DNA from: Ruegeria atlantica
GTDB lineage: Bacteria; Pseudomonadota; Alphaproteobacteria; Rhodobacterales; Rhodobacteraceae
Assembly (NCBI RefSeq): GCF_013032505.1
Contig: NZ_WQCG01000010.1
Location: forward strand, 23,322-87,321
Direction: 5' to 3'
Length of the DNA stretch: 64,000 nucleotides
Shown here piece by piece: positions 35,369-44,655 of the stretch (positions are counted from its first letter, which is position 1; each line of letters opens with the position of its first letter). A program made the position numbers and the translations under genes. The notes under the pieces were generated by a model that was not told the DNA's origin, did no database searches, and saw only the letters and a list, made by a program, of their open reading frames with translations.

Positions 35369-36040
35369 TCAGATGCATCTTGTCCAGTTGATATAAAGAG
35401 CCTCGCAAATCTTTATCGTCGTGGGAACAGTGATGTTTTTTGACTCCACCATTTTGTACCAGGAGGCAGAGCCAAGGCCCGCAAGCGAGCAAACCTCGAC
35501 GATGCTCAAGCCTTTTTCCATCCGCGTTTCCTCAATTAACCTAACAAGTTCATCTGAGCTCATATGGCCAGGTGCGTCCTGTAAATTCTGCGCCGGATCA
35601 TACTGCTCCTGCAAGAGCCAGCTTGGCCGCACCTCAAGTGCTTCAGCGAAACGGATCAGATTTCTTAGCAACGGCAACCGTCGGCCGTTTTCAGTTGTCG
35701 CAAAATATTGTGGAAGTAAACCAACACGTTCGCCCGCCTGTTTCCGGGAAAGACCCAGATATTCTCGACGGTCCCGGACGTTTTTCGCCACGCGTTTGAG
35801 AAGCTCTTCCTTGCTTGGGATTGCGGCATGTCGCTGGGGCGCCATGAGATTGGGCAACGTTGTGTCGAGCGCTTTGGCCATAGCGTCGATAACATCCAGA
35901 GTTGGATTTGTCTTTCCGGTCTCAACCAGACTGACCGTGGGAAGGGATATGCCGGAGAGCTCGGCAAGCTGTGTCTGGTTCAATCCTTTTTCCTTACGCA
36001 GCTCTCGTATTGCCGCGCCCAGTATCTTTGCGGTGGACAT
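35369..36040 (-). CDS. XRE-family regulator with repeated helix-turn-helix units
   Basis: 223 aa from ATG 36040, with GAGAGGA 5 bases upstream. Residues ~8-60 are a classic XRE HTH (AIRELRKEKGLNQTQLAELSGIS). A second HTH-like unit lies at ~80-135 (NVRDRREYLGLSRKQAGERVG) and a third, weaker one at ~155-215 (LIEETRMEKGLSIVEVCSLAG). Three HTH-like units in one short protein is uncommon. It may bind repeated or long operators; target unknown. It stands alone, near decayed IS DNA. Confidence 0.75.
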   Translation of the reverse strand: MSTAKILGAAIRELRKEKGLNQTQLAELSGISLPTVSLVETGKTNPTLDVIDAMAKALDTTLPNLMAPQRHAAIPSKEELLKRVAKNVRDRREYLGLSRKQAGERVGLLPQYFATTENGRRLPLLRNLIRFAEALEVRPSWLLQEQYDPAQNLQDAPGHMSSDELVRLIEETRMEKGLSIVEVCSLAGLGSASWYKMVESKNITVPTTIKICEALYINWTRCI

Positions 36041-36562
36041 AAAATCCTCTCGGATCAAATGCCTCCTTTAAACATCTCTAAATCATTGTTTTCGAGTCTT
36101 TTTCCCCGCTGAATTTCGGTTTGCGCGAGATTTTTCAGGGTGAATTTTTAAGCACGTTATGAAGATCTGAATGGCTCAGAATTGATGCACCCCTCATCGC
36201 AGGTCAAAGAGTTTTCCATAGTATCCTGTGGCTGGCAGTGAGACATCACCAGACCATCGCCTGAATGAACATAGCTTGTGGTCCTGATCGAGCGACGGCT
36301 GATCAGTGGTTGGAACGCACCACATCGCCATGGTGCGGATCTTCGAACAAGGAGGAAAAGAGAGCGAGACCAGGCAGAGATTAAGCCGTCCGTGACCGGC
36401 ACAACCATATTGGCAACAACTCTGCCAGCGGCATCGGTGGGGCAGGTATTGGCCGGGGAGATGAAAAGCAATCTCATGGACGCCGTGGCACACCGATGCT
36501 GAGGCGGCGGTCACAAACCCAAAAGCAGCACCATACAGAAATTCACGAAAAAAAGGATTGTT

Positions 36563-36576
36563 TTGATCTAAATCAA
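36563..36576. promoter_or_regulatory. FNR/FnrL-type binding site
   Basis: TTGATCTAAATCAA matches the FNR consensus TTGAT-N4-ATCAA exactly, about 103 bases before the DUF6455 start. It suggests activation or repression of that gene under low oxygen. The rest of 36041-36562 shows no gene, only a block near 36395-36465 that recurs in degenerate form at 37445-37520. Confidence 0.75.
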
Positions 36577-36581
36577 AATAT

Positions 36582-36595
36582 ACTAACTAGTTAGT
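36582..36595. promoter_or_regulatory. TetR-type palindrome ACTAACTAGTTAGT
   Basis: A perfect 14-bp palindrome identical to the one at 54120-54133 and close to those at 49841, 54055 and 56146. It starts 6 bases after the FNR box and about 84 bases before the DUF6455 start. It may bring this gene under the TetR regulator encoded at 55452-56108, or under a paralogue. Confidence 0.6.
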
Positions 36596-36678
36596 TGTTA
36601 AGTTTGGCCGTAGCCTGCTTTTGTAAACACCGTCTACGAGAAGTGGCACTAAATGAGAATTATGGAGGGCTCTACGCA

Positions 36679-36933
36679 ATGGGTATGCTCAAAGATATTG
36701 AACGCAGACAAACGACAATGAACGCGATGTCCCAGAAGACAGGCGTTAATTGGAGCAAAGCAGTTGAGGCTGATCCCTCACTGGCCAAACATTATCGAGG
36801 GGCCCTTATTCGATGCACTCAATGCGCGCATGCGAGTTCCTGTCGTACGTGGATGGATGGATTGGAAACTGCCAACGAGGCCCCCGGTTATTGCAAAAAC
36901 AAAGACCTGCTCCTGCGCGTTAAGACCGCTTAA
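36679..36933 (+). CDS. DUF6455-family small Cys protein
   Basis: 84 aa from ATG 36679, with GGAGGG 9 bases upstream; the longer frame from 36595 would start inside the palindrome. The C-terminal half has the family pattern R-C-x2-C-x5-C-R-x-W-M...APGYC-x-N, suggesting a metal or redox site. The N-terminus has R-x-x-x-M-x-x-M. Family function is unknown, but such genes are common in Rhodobacterales. The perfect FNR box upstream suggests a low-oxygen role. Confidence 0.75.
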   Translation: MGMLKDIERRQTTMNAMSQKTGVNWSKAVEADPSLAKHYRGALIRCTQCAHASSCRTWMDGLETANEAPGYCKNKDLLLRVKTA

Positions 36934-37911
36934 CATCGTCTTGGATCTGAAGGAGTGGAATGTTCGGGGGCGGCGGGACCCTTTCGGGTTCACGTTCCAG
37001 CGGAGAACCCCTGCCTGTCCTCCACGGGCGCAGGCGGGGTTGTCCCCGTATTTTCAGAGTGGCCGAAGCTTGTGCGCGCAAGGCGCGCCTGTCACCCGCG
37101 GCTGGCGCCGAACACGTTTGGCGCGTGAGGCTGGCGCGCACTCACTGGTACGTTCCTCCAGCGCATCACTGGGCAAGGTCGCAACCATATGCCGGCCCTG
37201 ATTCAAATTCGATCCGTTCAGCGCGATCGTCCGGCGCGCCGGACGACCGCGTTCGGCAAGCGCGCCATTGGCGCTGGCAGACATTTCCCTGGTATTGAAG
37301 TCTTCAGCAACACCAGTTCCGACCTGTTTGCAGCGGTCAAGACTGGTTCTGGGGTGACTGCCCTTGCGGATGCGGGCACGACGCTGGTGACGTTCGAGTG
37401 CCTCAGGGCCGAATGGAAGGGAAATCCGCACACCCGAACCCAAACAACCCGTGGCTGGCACCACCATATTGGCAAAAGCCCTGTCACCACCAACGACATG
37501 ACAGGTATTGGCCAGGGCTTCATGCTCAATCGCAAGGTGAACACTGACATGTCGGCCGGATGCTTCCGGGCTGATCCTGGCATTGTTGATCTTTCGGGGC
37601 AAATCAAGGGCGTCGCGGCAACGCACCCAGTCGATTTCAGGCAAACGGGCTTCGGACCACCTGGCATTCAGCTTGCGGGTCTGAACCTCCCGCCCCTGGA
37701 AACGGAACGTATCACTGCGCCCACGCAATTTGCGCGAAAGCCGCCCTGAAATCGCCGGGCCCTGTCGTTGCTGAATATGTCAAAGCACAGCGCGAAACGC
37801 CCAAAGGCCACTCTCACAACCCCTCCCTCAAGACGGGCGAGGTTTCCAGCCAGGCAAAAGATGAGACACAGACAGCGTCCGTGGCGCTGCACAACAACCG
37901 AAAGCCGATCC
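36934..37911. repeat. Gene-poor stretch with degenerate dispersed repeats
   Basis: About 980 bases before the aspartase gene. Blocks near 36985-37050 and 37445-37520 recur in altered form near 40110-40215 and 36395-36465 (shared core ACCATATTGGCAA), and 37780-37840 resembles 40560-40600. Frames on both strands are open because of high GC, but none shows a ribosome site or recognisable protein. Likely decayed copies of one element. Confidence 0.45.
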
Positions 37912-39255
37912 ATGACCCATCGCACAGAATTCGACTCCCTGGGCAGCGTGAGCTTGCGCGCCGATACGCTTTACGGCATCCAGACCGCCCGCGCCGTCGA
38001 AAATTTCAAGATCTCGAACGTGCCGCTCAGCCATTTCCCCCGGCTGGTCGAGGCGTTGGCCTGCGTAAAAAAAGCAGCGGCACTGGCCAACCACGCCGCC
38101 GGGGTACTCGATGCCAAAAAAACACGCACGATCGAAGCCGTTTGCGACGAGATTCTGGACGGACAGCATCACGAACACTTCGTCGTGGACATGATTCAGG
38201 GCGGTGCGGGTACATCGACCAACATGAATGCCAACGAAGTCATTGCCAATCTGAGTCTGATCCGGATGGGCCACGCGCCCGGCCATTACGCGCACCTGCA
38301 TCCCAACGATCACGTCAACCGATCTCAATCCACCAATGACGTCTACCCCACCGCCATACGGCTGGCGGTGTTGCGCATGCTGGAACCGCTGACCCGCGCG
38401 CAGCAGGATCTGGTGGCGGCTTTCCGCGAACGCGCCGATACCTTTGCCGGGATTGGTAAGGTCGGCAGAACCCAGCTGCAGGACGCGGTACCGATGACTT
38501 TGGGGCAGGAATTCGCCTCATTTGCCAATACGCTGGCCGAGGACATCGATCGCGTCCGGCAATTGTCCCGGCTGTTGCTCGAAATCAATCTGGGCGGAAC
38601 CGCCATCGGCACTGGTGCCAACGCACCCGCGGGATTTGCCAACCAGGTGGTCCGGCAGTTGTCACGGATCACAGGGCTGCCTTTCACACCCGCCGAAGAT
38701 CTGATCGAAGCGTCTTCGGATCTGGGCAGTTTGGTGATGTTTTCGGGTGTGCTAAAACGGCTGGCCGTGAAATTATCCAAGGTCTGCAATGACCTGCGCC
38801 TGCTGTCCAGCGGCCCGCGCGCCGGACTCGGAGAGATCCGACTACCACCCGTACAGGCAGGCAGCTCGATTATGCCGGGCAAGGTCAACCCGGTGATACC
38901 AGAGGTTGTCAACCAGGTCGCCTATCAGGTGATCGGCAATGACATAACCATAACTATGGCCGCCGAATCCGGGCAGTTACAACTGAACGCGATGGAGCCC
39001 ATCGTGACCTACCGCCTCCTCGATTCCATCCGCATCCTGCGTCGGGCGATGGATACGTTGACGCAACGCTGCGTGAAAGGGATCGAGGCCGACCGGGATC
39101 GCTGCGAATCCCTGTTGGCAAACAGCCTCGTTTCAGCCACTGCGCTTGCTCCGGTGCTGGGCTATGACGCCGCCGCCCGAATTGCCAGGCAAGCGCTGGC
39201 AGACGGGTCGACGATCGCCGAGGCGCAAGCCCGGCTGGGTGTGCCCAACAAATAG
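37912..39255 (+). CDS. aspA: Aspartate ammonia-lyase (aspartase)
   Basis: 447 aa from ATG 37912. It shows the fumarase/aspartase superfamily signature GSSIMPGKVNPVIPE (317-331) with the catalytic Ser loop. LYGIQT-x-RAVENF near the N-terminus and the T-S-T-N-M-N-x-N-E and H-x-N-D-H-V-N-R-S-Q-S-T-N-D segments favour aspartase over fumarase. The enzyme converts L-aspartate to fumarate and ammonia in the cytoplasm. No strong ribosome site is seen. It stands alone; a functional tie to the aspartate dehydrogenase at 54201 is possible but unproven. Confidence 0.9.
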   Translation: MTHRTEFDSLGSVSLRADTLYGIQTARAVENFKISNVPLSHFPRLVEALACVKKAAALANHAAGVLDAKKTRTIEAVCDEILDGQHHEHFVVDMIQGGAGTSTNMNANEVIANLSLIRMGHAPGHYAHLHPNDHVNRSQSTNDVYPTAIRLAVLRMLEPLTRAQQDLVAAFRERADTFAGIGKVGRTQLQDAVPMTLGQEFASFANTLAEDIDRVRQLSRLLLEINLGGTAIGTGANAPAGFANQVVRQLSRITGLPFTPAEDLIEASSDLGSLVMFSGVLKRLAVKLSKVCNDLRLLSSGPRAGLGEIRLPPVQAGSSIMPGKVNPVIPEVVNQVAYQVIGNDITITMAAESGQLQLNAMEPIVTYRLLDSIRILRRAMDTLTQRCVKGIEADRDRCESLLANSLVSATALAPVLGYDAAARIARQALADGSTIAEAQARLGVPNK

Positions 39256-40739
39256 TGCAACAGCGCCTGTGGCCGCTATGCTGCCACGGGCGACCCCCCC
39301 CTCAAACCGGGATCTTTCCGATCGCCATGCTCAAAACCAGGCCTTCCCTTCACCCCAAACGATAGGCGGCACCTTTTCAAAACCTGCCTGATGGGCTTAT
39401 GGCAACGCTGCGCGCGTGTTGAGGATTGAGAGTGGAGGGCCTTGATTTGGGAGCGCCTCTCGCTGCGCGGCATCCTCTTTCAGCTGCAGCCACTGACCCC
39501 GTTCCGCGGGGTTATTTCTTGGTCGTGAAAGTATCGTTATCCGGTTGCAGCCATGACTCAGGCCTCTTCATGCGGCCACCGGTTACATGCCTGCGGCATG
39601 GCCAGGCGCGAACCGTCGCCCTTGGCAAGTGCCGTTTCCGACGAACCCAAAACTTGCGATACATCCGTCCAACGGCAATCCGGATCTGTTCAGTGCTGTG
39701 CGGGGCAGAACCTCGGGAGTGGAGGTACTCAACAGATCAAGTCTTGGCCGCACATCGCGGAGGGGGATCGTGAGTCCGGCGCGATTGCGGATCGGCTGAG
39801 AGAACTGCCCCGCACAGGTCAAAGTTTACGTTACGTAAAGCAAGGCGGCAAGCGAGCGTTTGCACCGGCTTTAAACTGTGGCTGTTTTGCACCGTTTTGA
39901 TCCCGTATCGGGTGTCGGCGATTATCGCCTATGTTGTTGACATAGCTCCAATTTCTGTGATTTCCCGGTCTCCGCACCACGGCTTCACCAACCAACCAAG
40001 CCGACACGGAATCTGTGCAGTTTACTGAGGTAAAAAAACAGGTGTTTGGCGCCGGAGTTTTTTTGTCCCAACGGTCCTGAAAAAGTGGGATGGTCGGGGG
40101 TCGCGGGCGCCTTGCAGGTTTTCGTTCCAGCATAAAACCCATGCCTTTCCGCCACGGGCACGGGCTTCCCGCGCGAACGTGTCAGCCGCGCCCAAAACAC
40201 CCGTGGCCAGCGCAACCATTTTGGCAACAGGCCCGTCAACGTCAGTGCTCCCAACCCGGATCAGGAGCGATGGTGTCGATCAAACTGCATATGCCGGCAA
40301 ACAGGTTGCCCTGCCCGGCTGCCGGAAGCAGTTCACAACGTCCAGCCGCCTGCGATCATCACTGCATAGTCGGGCCCGGTCCAACGAGCGACAACATGGA
40401 CTGCAGACCTGGCAGGCATGTCGCTTGTATGCCGCAAGTGCATTTGGTCCTTGCTGCCAGGGTTCGCGCCGATTTTGAGGCTGAACCCGCCGGGTGCGAC
40501 AGCAGGAACGGTCACCCATTGCGGCGGTGCGGCCTTTCTGCCGTCGCCGAATATGCCGATACACAGCACGAAGCGGTCAAAAGCCGCTCTCCCAGTCCTC
40601 CCGATTTGAGCAAGGTGTCATTTGTGATGCGGTCAATGTGCCGCCATTTCTGTTTTGAGCAGACCAGCTATGCACCACTGACTTCGGCACATGCGGTGTC
40701 CACATCACTTGAGAACATTCCATTGTTGGCAATGCCGCT
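39256..40739. other. Long gene-poor stretch
   Basis: Nearly 1.5 kb between aspA and the serine recombinase. It includes degenerate repeats near 40110-40215 and 40560-40600 (partners at 36985-37050, 37445-37520 and 37780-37840). No frame is supported. It looks like decayed mobile DNA. Confidence 0.45.
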
Positions 40740-41297
40740 TCAGCACCCAAGGTCAACATACCTTTTGAAGGTGCGTTCTGACACGTTGTACTCCTTGCAG
40801 ATCGTTCTGATATCCTTCCTGTTCTGCGCCAGATCATTGAGTGCCATTTGTATTTGCTGCTCAGACAATGCGCGCGGACGGCCCAACCGCTTGCCCCGCA
40901 GGCGCGCCGCGCTGAGCCCCGCTTTGGTTCTTTCGCTGATCAGATTGCGTTCGAATTCCGCCATTGCGGCAATCATATGAAAACAGAGTTTTCCTGTTGA
41001 GGATGTCGTGTCTATGGACTCGGTCAGCGACCGGAATTCCACTTTCTTTTCCACCAACCTGGTCACCATGTTCACCAAACCCAGGAGCGATCGTCCCAGA
41101 CGATCAAGCCGCCAGACGACAATAATATCTCCCTCGGATGCGAACTCCATCGCGGCCTCCAGACCTGGCCGATGCATATGTATCCCGGAAATACCCGTGT
41201 CACTGAAAATCCTTGTGCATCCACATTGTTTGAGTGCTCTGGTTTGTAGATCCACATTTTGGTCATCTGTAGATACGCGTGCGTAGCCTATCAACAT
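40740..41297 (-). CDS. Serine recombinase (resolvase/invertase family)
   Basis: 185 aa from ATG 41297; the 21-codon upstream extension is unlikely. Catalytic Ser9 lies in YARVSTDDQ. The resolvase motifs DTGISG, VVWRLDRLGRS and AEFERNLISERT follow, and the C-terminal HTH spans ~140-185 (RPRALSEQQIQ...TICKEYNVSERTFKRYV). Small enzymes of this type resolve transposon cointegrates or invert DNA segments. No transposase, res site or invertible cassette is evident beside it, so it is probably a leftover of a Tn3-like element. Confidence 0.88.
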   Translation of the reverse strand: MLIGYARVSTDDQNVDLQTRALKQCGCTRIFSDTGISGIHMHRPGLEAAMEFASEGDIIVVWRLDRLGRSLLGLVNMVTRLVEKKVEFRSLTESIDTTSSTGKLCFHMIAAMAEFERNLISERTKAGLSAARLRGKRLGRPRALSEQQIQMALNDLAQNRKDIRTICKEYNVSERTFKRYVDLGC

Positions 41298-42025
41298 GTC
41301 TTCTTCACCATCTTTTGGAGTGAGCGCCTTAAGGTTTTCAAAAAAATGAGAAAACCCCACAGTTCAGTGTCAAACACCTCGTGAAATGCCACGCATATCG
41401 GAAATCGCTAAACGCACTAAGATCCCTGATTTCAGATGGCACCGGCGATAGGGGGATTTTGGGAGGTGTTATGGATTATATCATGGTTTCTTCAGTGTTT
41501 CGTATCTCCTCTAAGCGTGACAGCGCCAGGTTGTTTTTGCAGGACCAGATCAGTCACATGTGCTCTGATGGGGACCCGTCTCAGTGACATGATCCGCCCC
41601 CGGGCTGAAAGCGTCTTCCGCGGAATGTCGACAGATTCCGGCTTTCATCCGTCGGCGTCGGGATTGGAAAAGCGCAGTGATATCGCCATGGGCCAATGAA
41701 ATCCTTCTGTCTGGTTGACGTGTCGCCGCAACACCTCCGATTGAGGGCGTTATGCAAATCATCTGCCGCCTCGACCGCGCGTTTCAGCCGGAATTTTTCC
41801 CCGATGATCGGGTCCATGACCTCATCCCTATAGCAAAAGCCAGCCGAGCCCAAAGGGCACGCCTGGTCCAGTTGACAAAAGACCCGCCGAGGCAACCTGT
41901 TGGTGACTACCACTCACCAATTACAGTCAAGCCAGTCCTTAACGGCCTCGGCGGGTTTTCGCTCCCATACAGTTCAGCAGGTATGGTTCCTGATCGCCTG
42001 CTGAACACGGAGAAATGCGCCGGGC
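41298..42025. other. Intergenic, no gene seen
   Basis: About 730 bases between the recombinase gene and the end of the catabolic operon. No supported gene or clear terminator. Confidence 0.4.
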
Positions 42026-42562
42026 TCAACCGGGTGTTTTCAAGTGCGCATCCCGGGTTTCATACAGTCTTTCATCCGCATAACCCATTGTTTGGGGCCG
42101 GCCTTTGCCAAGCATGACCTGGAAATAACACGGCTCGAGGCTGTCATTGACATACCCATGTATGATGCCAGCCGGGCAGGCGACGCATTCCCATTTTCCG
42201 AGCTTCTGGTAGATGCGGCGCCCCGTGCCTTCCTCTTCAAAAAACACGTTCAGATGACCTTCCAGAACAAAGAAGATTTCCTCGACCTCATGCGTATGGG
42301 GCGCGTTTCCTTCCCCCGGGTTCACAAACATGATGCTGCAGGTGAACGCTTCGGCCGGGATCACGTCGGGGTCATTGTGCTTGCCGGATCCGCCACCGCC
42401 GATAAAGCGGTGCTGCGCGCGTCGGAACCCGTCAATCTTGGCATCCTCGAAGGCTTCCCAGTCTGCCGTGATATCACTGAATTTCCGAACATACTTTTTT
42501 GCAATCTCCTCCAGTGTCATGTCCTGTACATGGGGAAGACGCGCGTGACGTGCAGTACTCAT
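42026..42562 (-). CDS. Cupin-domain protein of the catabolic cluster
   Basis: 178 aa from ATG 42562, with AAAGGA about 9 bases upstream. A cupin barrel (about 70-160) carries metal ligands H89-x-H91-x3-E95 in PHTHEVEEIFFVLEG and H135 in AGIIHGY. Such proteins are dioxygenases, isomerases or sugar/acid-binding enzymes. It is the last gene of the hydroxylase operon. A decayed second copy lies at 56190-56590 at the far end of the cluster, implying duplication. Reaction unknown. Confidence 0.72.
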   Translation of the reverse strand: MSTARHARLPHVQDMTLEEIAKKYVRKFSDITADWEAFEDAKIDGFRRAQHRFIGGGGSGKHNDPDVIPAEAFTCSIMFVNPGEGNAPHTHEVEEIFFVLEGHLNVFFEEEGTGRRIYQKLGKWECVACPAGIIHGYVNDSLEPCYFQVMLGKGRPQTMGYADERLYETRDAHLKTPG

Positions 42563-42637
42563 TTTTTTTCCTTTCGCATTGTCGATTAATCTTGTTTCTG
42601 TTCGCTCATTTGCCCGGCCGGCTCTCACACCGCCGGA

Positions 42638-43207
42638 TCAACTGGTTTTCGATCCGAAAAGTCGTTTGAACGGACCGGATATCCGGCTGAGAATTCCCTT
42701 CAGCACAATCGCAACCGGTTTTAATTCAGTCGCAACAATTGCGTCCGCCTCTTCCTCGGTCGCAGCGCTCAATTTGGCTTCCAAAACGCGGGAGAATTCT
42801 GCGGTAAGCTCGCGGGCGACGTCTTCAATCAGACCCTGGCGGGCAAATTGTGCCAGGCTGCCGGACAGCGCGACCTTGGACTCTATGGCCACGATAGTAC
42901 CTGCACCATCTTCCTGAAGCTGATAGGTGGTACTGGCATTCACGCGTGTACCGCTGCGGCGATCAAGGCCCTTCGCCTGCAAAATACCGAGCCACTCCTC
43001 ATCCCTGCGCTCGATAACAACTTCGCCTTGAAACTCGGTCGCGACCGGACCCAGTTTCGCGTTCAGGGAGCCATTGAACTGCGTGTCGCTGACAGCTTCA
43101 CCAAGCTCCGCGCCCGGCAGGCAATCAGCGACCAGCTGAACATCGTTCAAAGCGGCCCAGACTTTCTCTGCCGGCAGTTCGATTCTGAATTCCTGTTTGA
43201 TATCCAT
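42638..43207 (-). CDS. CoxG-like SRPBCC protein
   Basis: 189 aa of the CoxG/SRPBCC family: F-x-I-x-x-P-A-E-K-V-W-x-x-L-N-D at the N-terminus, C-L-P-G-A near 30, V-x-A-K-L-G-P-V region near 50-60, and a basic hydrophobic C-terminal tail (VLKGILSRISGPFKRLFG). CoxG proteins help anchor or assemble CO-dehydrogenase-type molybdenum hydroxylases at the membrane. Its place in the operon with CoxS/M/L-like genes supports that role. Confidence 0.85.
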   Translation of the reverse strand: MDIKQEFRIELPAEKVWAALNDVQLVADCLPGAELGEAVSDTQFNGSLNAKLGPVATEFQGEVVIERRDEEWLGILQAKGLDRRSGTRVNASTTYQLQEDGAGTIVAIESKVALSGSLAQFARQGLIEDVARELTAEFSRVLEAKLSAATEEEADAIVATELKPVAIVLKGILSRISGPFKRLFGSKTS

Positions 43208-43251
43208 TGGACTCTCCTTATGTCTTGCGGTGCCCCCCGGCCCAGTTGTGC

Positions 43252-44655
43252 TTACGCGTTTTCGGAAAGCGCCAGCGCCCCGGTTCTGGGATCTGCAGCT
43301 GCCGAATGCAGAGTGCTGTCATGCGGCAAAGACAGTATCTGGTTCACCGACCGGAGCGTCAGTCTGGGAATGGTTTTAAACTCTCCCGAAACGGCCAGCT
43401 CATAACCCTCTTCAACCTGGATTTCTCTTTTTGGTGTGAGCCCCCAGCGCGGTCTGTTCACAATATCTGCCAGGTCCCTGTTTCCTTCCAGCAAGCCCGA
43501 CACGGTCTGCAAATTCCAAGGCATCTGGTTGCGCCCTCCGGGGGACGCGCCGAAGAACAGCCCGTCCGGCGCTTCCAGCATCCAGGCGTGTAACGTTGTT
43601 TGCGGTATCCGGCCCGGCCGTGGAGCGTTTGGGTGGCCGGGCTCTGCATTAAGGTCAAAGCCACGACCCGGACGATTGCCCAGTATCAGGTCGTATTCTT
43701 CCACCACAACAGCGGCTCCATATTGCGGGAACGAATTGCTCGGCACCAGAACGACCACATTCCCTTCACTGTCTGCACAGGTTATGACCGACGTCCCGCC
43801 GGAAGCGGGCGCTGGGTTTTTCATGGTCGCCCGATACGCGTCGGTTGTACGCACACCGGCAGCGACTTGCTGTGCAGCCTGCAGCAGGAAATGCCCATGC
43901 GTCGGATACGGCGTCGCCATAAGCGTGACGCCATTGCCCAGATCGACGGATTCCAGGTCCAGCCATTGGGCGGGCTGCGGCTTCAGATCGTTTCGGGTCA
44001 GAAACCCTCCACCGCGCCGAACTTTGTCCAACAGGGCATTGCCGATCTCCCCTGCAAACAAATCCGCGCCCTTGTCGACGAATTCCTCGATCACCTTCGC
44101 TAATCCCGGCAGGTGGAGCGTGTCTCCTACCTTCGGCAGTTTGCCGCCCGGCAGGTAGCCAATCTCATCATTATATTTGCGCAACAGATCTTCGGTCTCG
44201 TGCGTCAGCTGGACCGCGATCGGGGCCCAGGGTGTGCCGGACCGCGCCAACTCAATGGCTGGCTTTGCCAGGACATCCATACTCAAACGGCCCAGCTTGG
44301 CGATTTCCATATACCCCTGCGGGGCACCGGGTGACCCCACCGAACACGCACCGGTAACGGTCAGCTGCGCCCCGTTTGCCAACGCCTCCGGACCGCCGCC
44401 GATCGACAGCAATGCACGGGCGGGTTCACCCTTGACTTTCACCAGGGCAACCAGATCACCCGCCAGGCCCAGCTTCATCGGCAAGACGACGGATTCAACA
44501 AGACATGCCGCCATCGCTGCGTCAAAGGCATTGCCACCCAGGCGCAGCACATCCATCCCCGCCCGCGCCGCGTCCGGCGCGGCGGCTGTAATGACGGACG
44601 TGCCCGTTACAGCCACACATGGCTCTGCAGTTGGTATGATACCCGCGCCCGACAT
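43252..44655 (-). CDS. Gamma-glutamyltranspeptidase-family hydrolase (oxamate amidohydrolase-like)
   Basis: About 467 aa. I choose ATG 44655, which overlaps the aldehyde dehydrogenase stop in TGATG; a GTG at 44691 would lengthen it by 12 residues. N-terminal GGNAFDAAMA and the nucleophile region G-G-T-S (Thr at ~288, residue 1 of the small subunit) are Ntn-hydrolase landmarks. The protein is shorter than classical GGT and has no signal peptide. This resembles cytoplasmic relatives such as oxamate amidohydrolase (HpxW) or cephalosporin acylases. It probably hydrolyses an amide intermediate of the pathway. Confidence 0.82.
   Translation of the reverse strand: MSGAGIIPTAEPCVAVTGTSVITAAAPDAARAGMDVLRLGGNAFDAAMAACLVESVVLPMKLGLAGDLVALVKVKGEPARALLSIGGGPEALANGAQLTVTGACSVGSPGAPQGYMEIAKLGRLSMDVLAKPAIELARSGTPWAPIAVQLTHETEDLLRKYNDEIGYLPGGKLPKVGDTLHLPGLAKVIEEFVDKGADLFAGEIGNALLDKVRRGGGFLTRNDLKPQPAQWLDLESVDLGNGVTLMATPYPTHGHFLLQAAQQVAAGVRTTDAYRATMKNPAPASGGTSVITCADSEGNVVVLVPSNSFPQYGAAVVVEEYDLILGNRPGRGFDLNAEPGHPNAPRPGRIPQTTLHAWMLEAPDGLFFGASPGGRNQMPWNLQTVSGLLEGNRDLADIVNRPRWGLTPKREIQVEEGYELAVSGEFKTIPRLTLRSVNQILSLPHDSTLHSAAADPRTGALALSENA

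Noticed and set aside
37054..37749. Overlapping long frames on both strands before aspA
   Set aside because: High GC keeps both strands open; neither resembles a protein family and the area consists of degenerate repeats.
40740..41297. DNA invertase controlling a phase-variable segment
   Set aside because: No inverted repeats flanking a promoter or gene segment were found near it; a transposon resolvase leftover is simpler.
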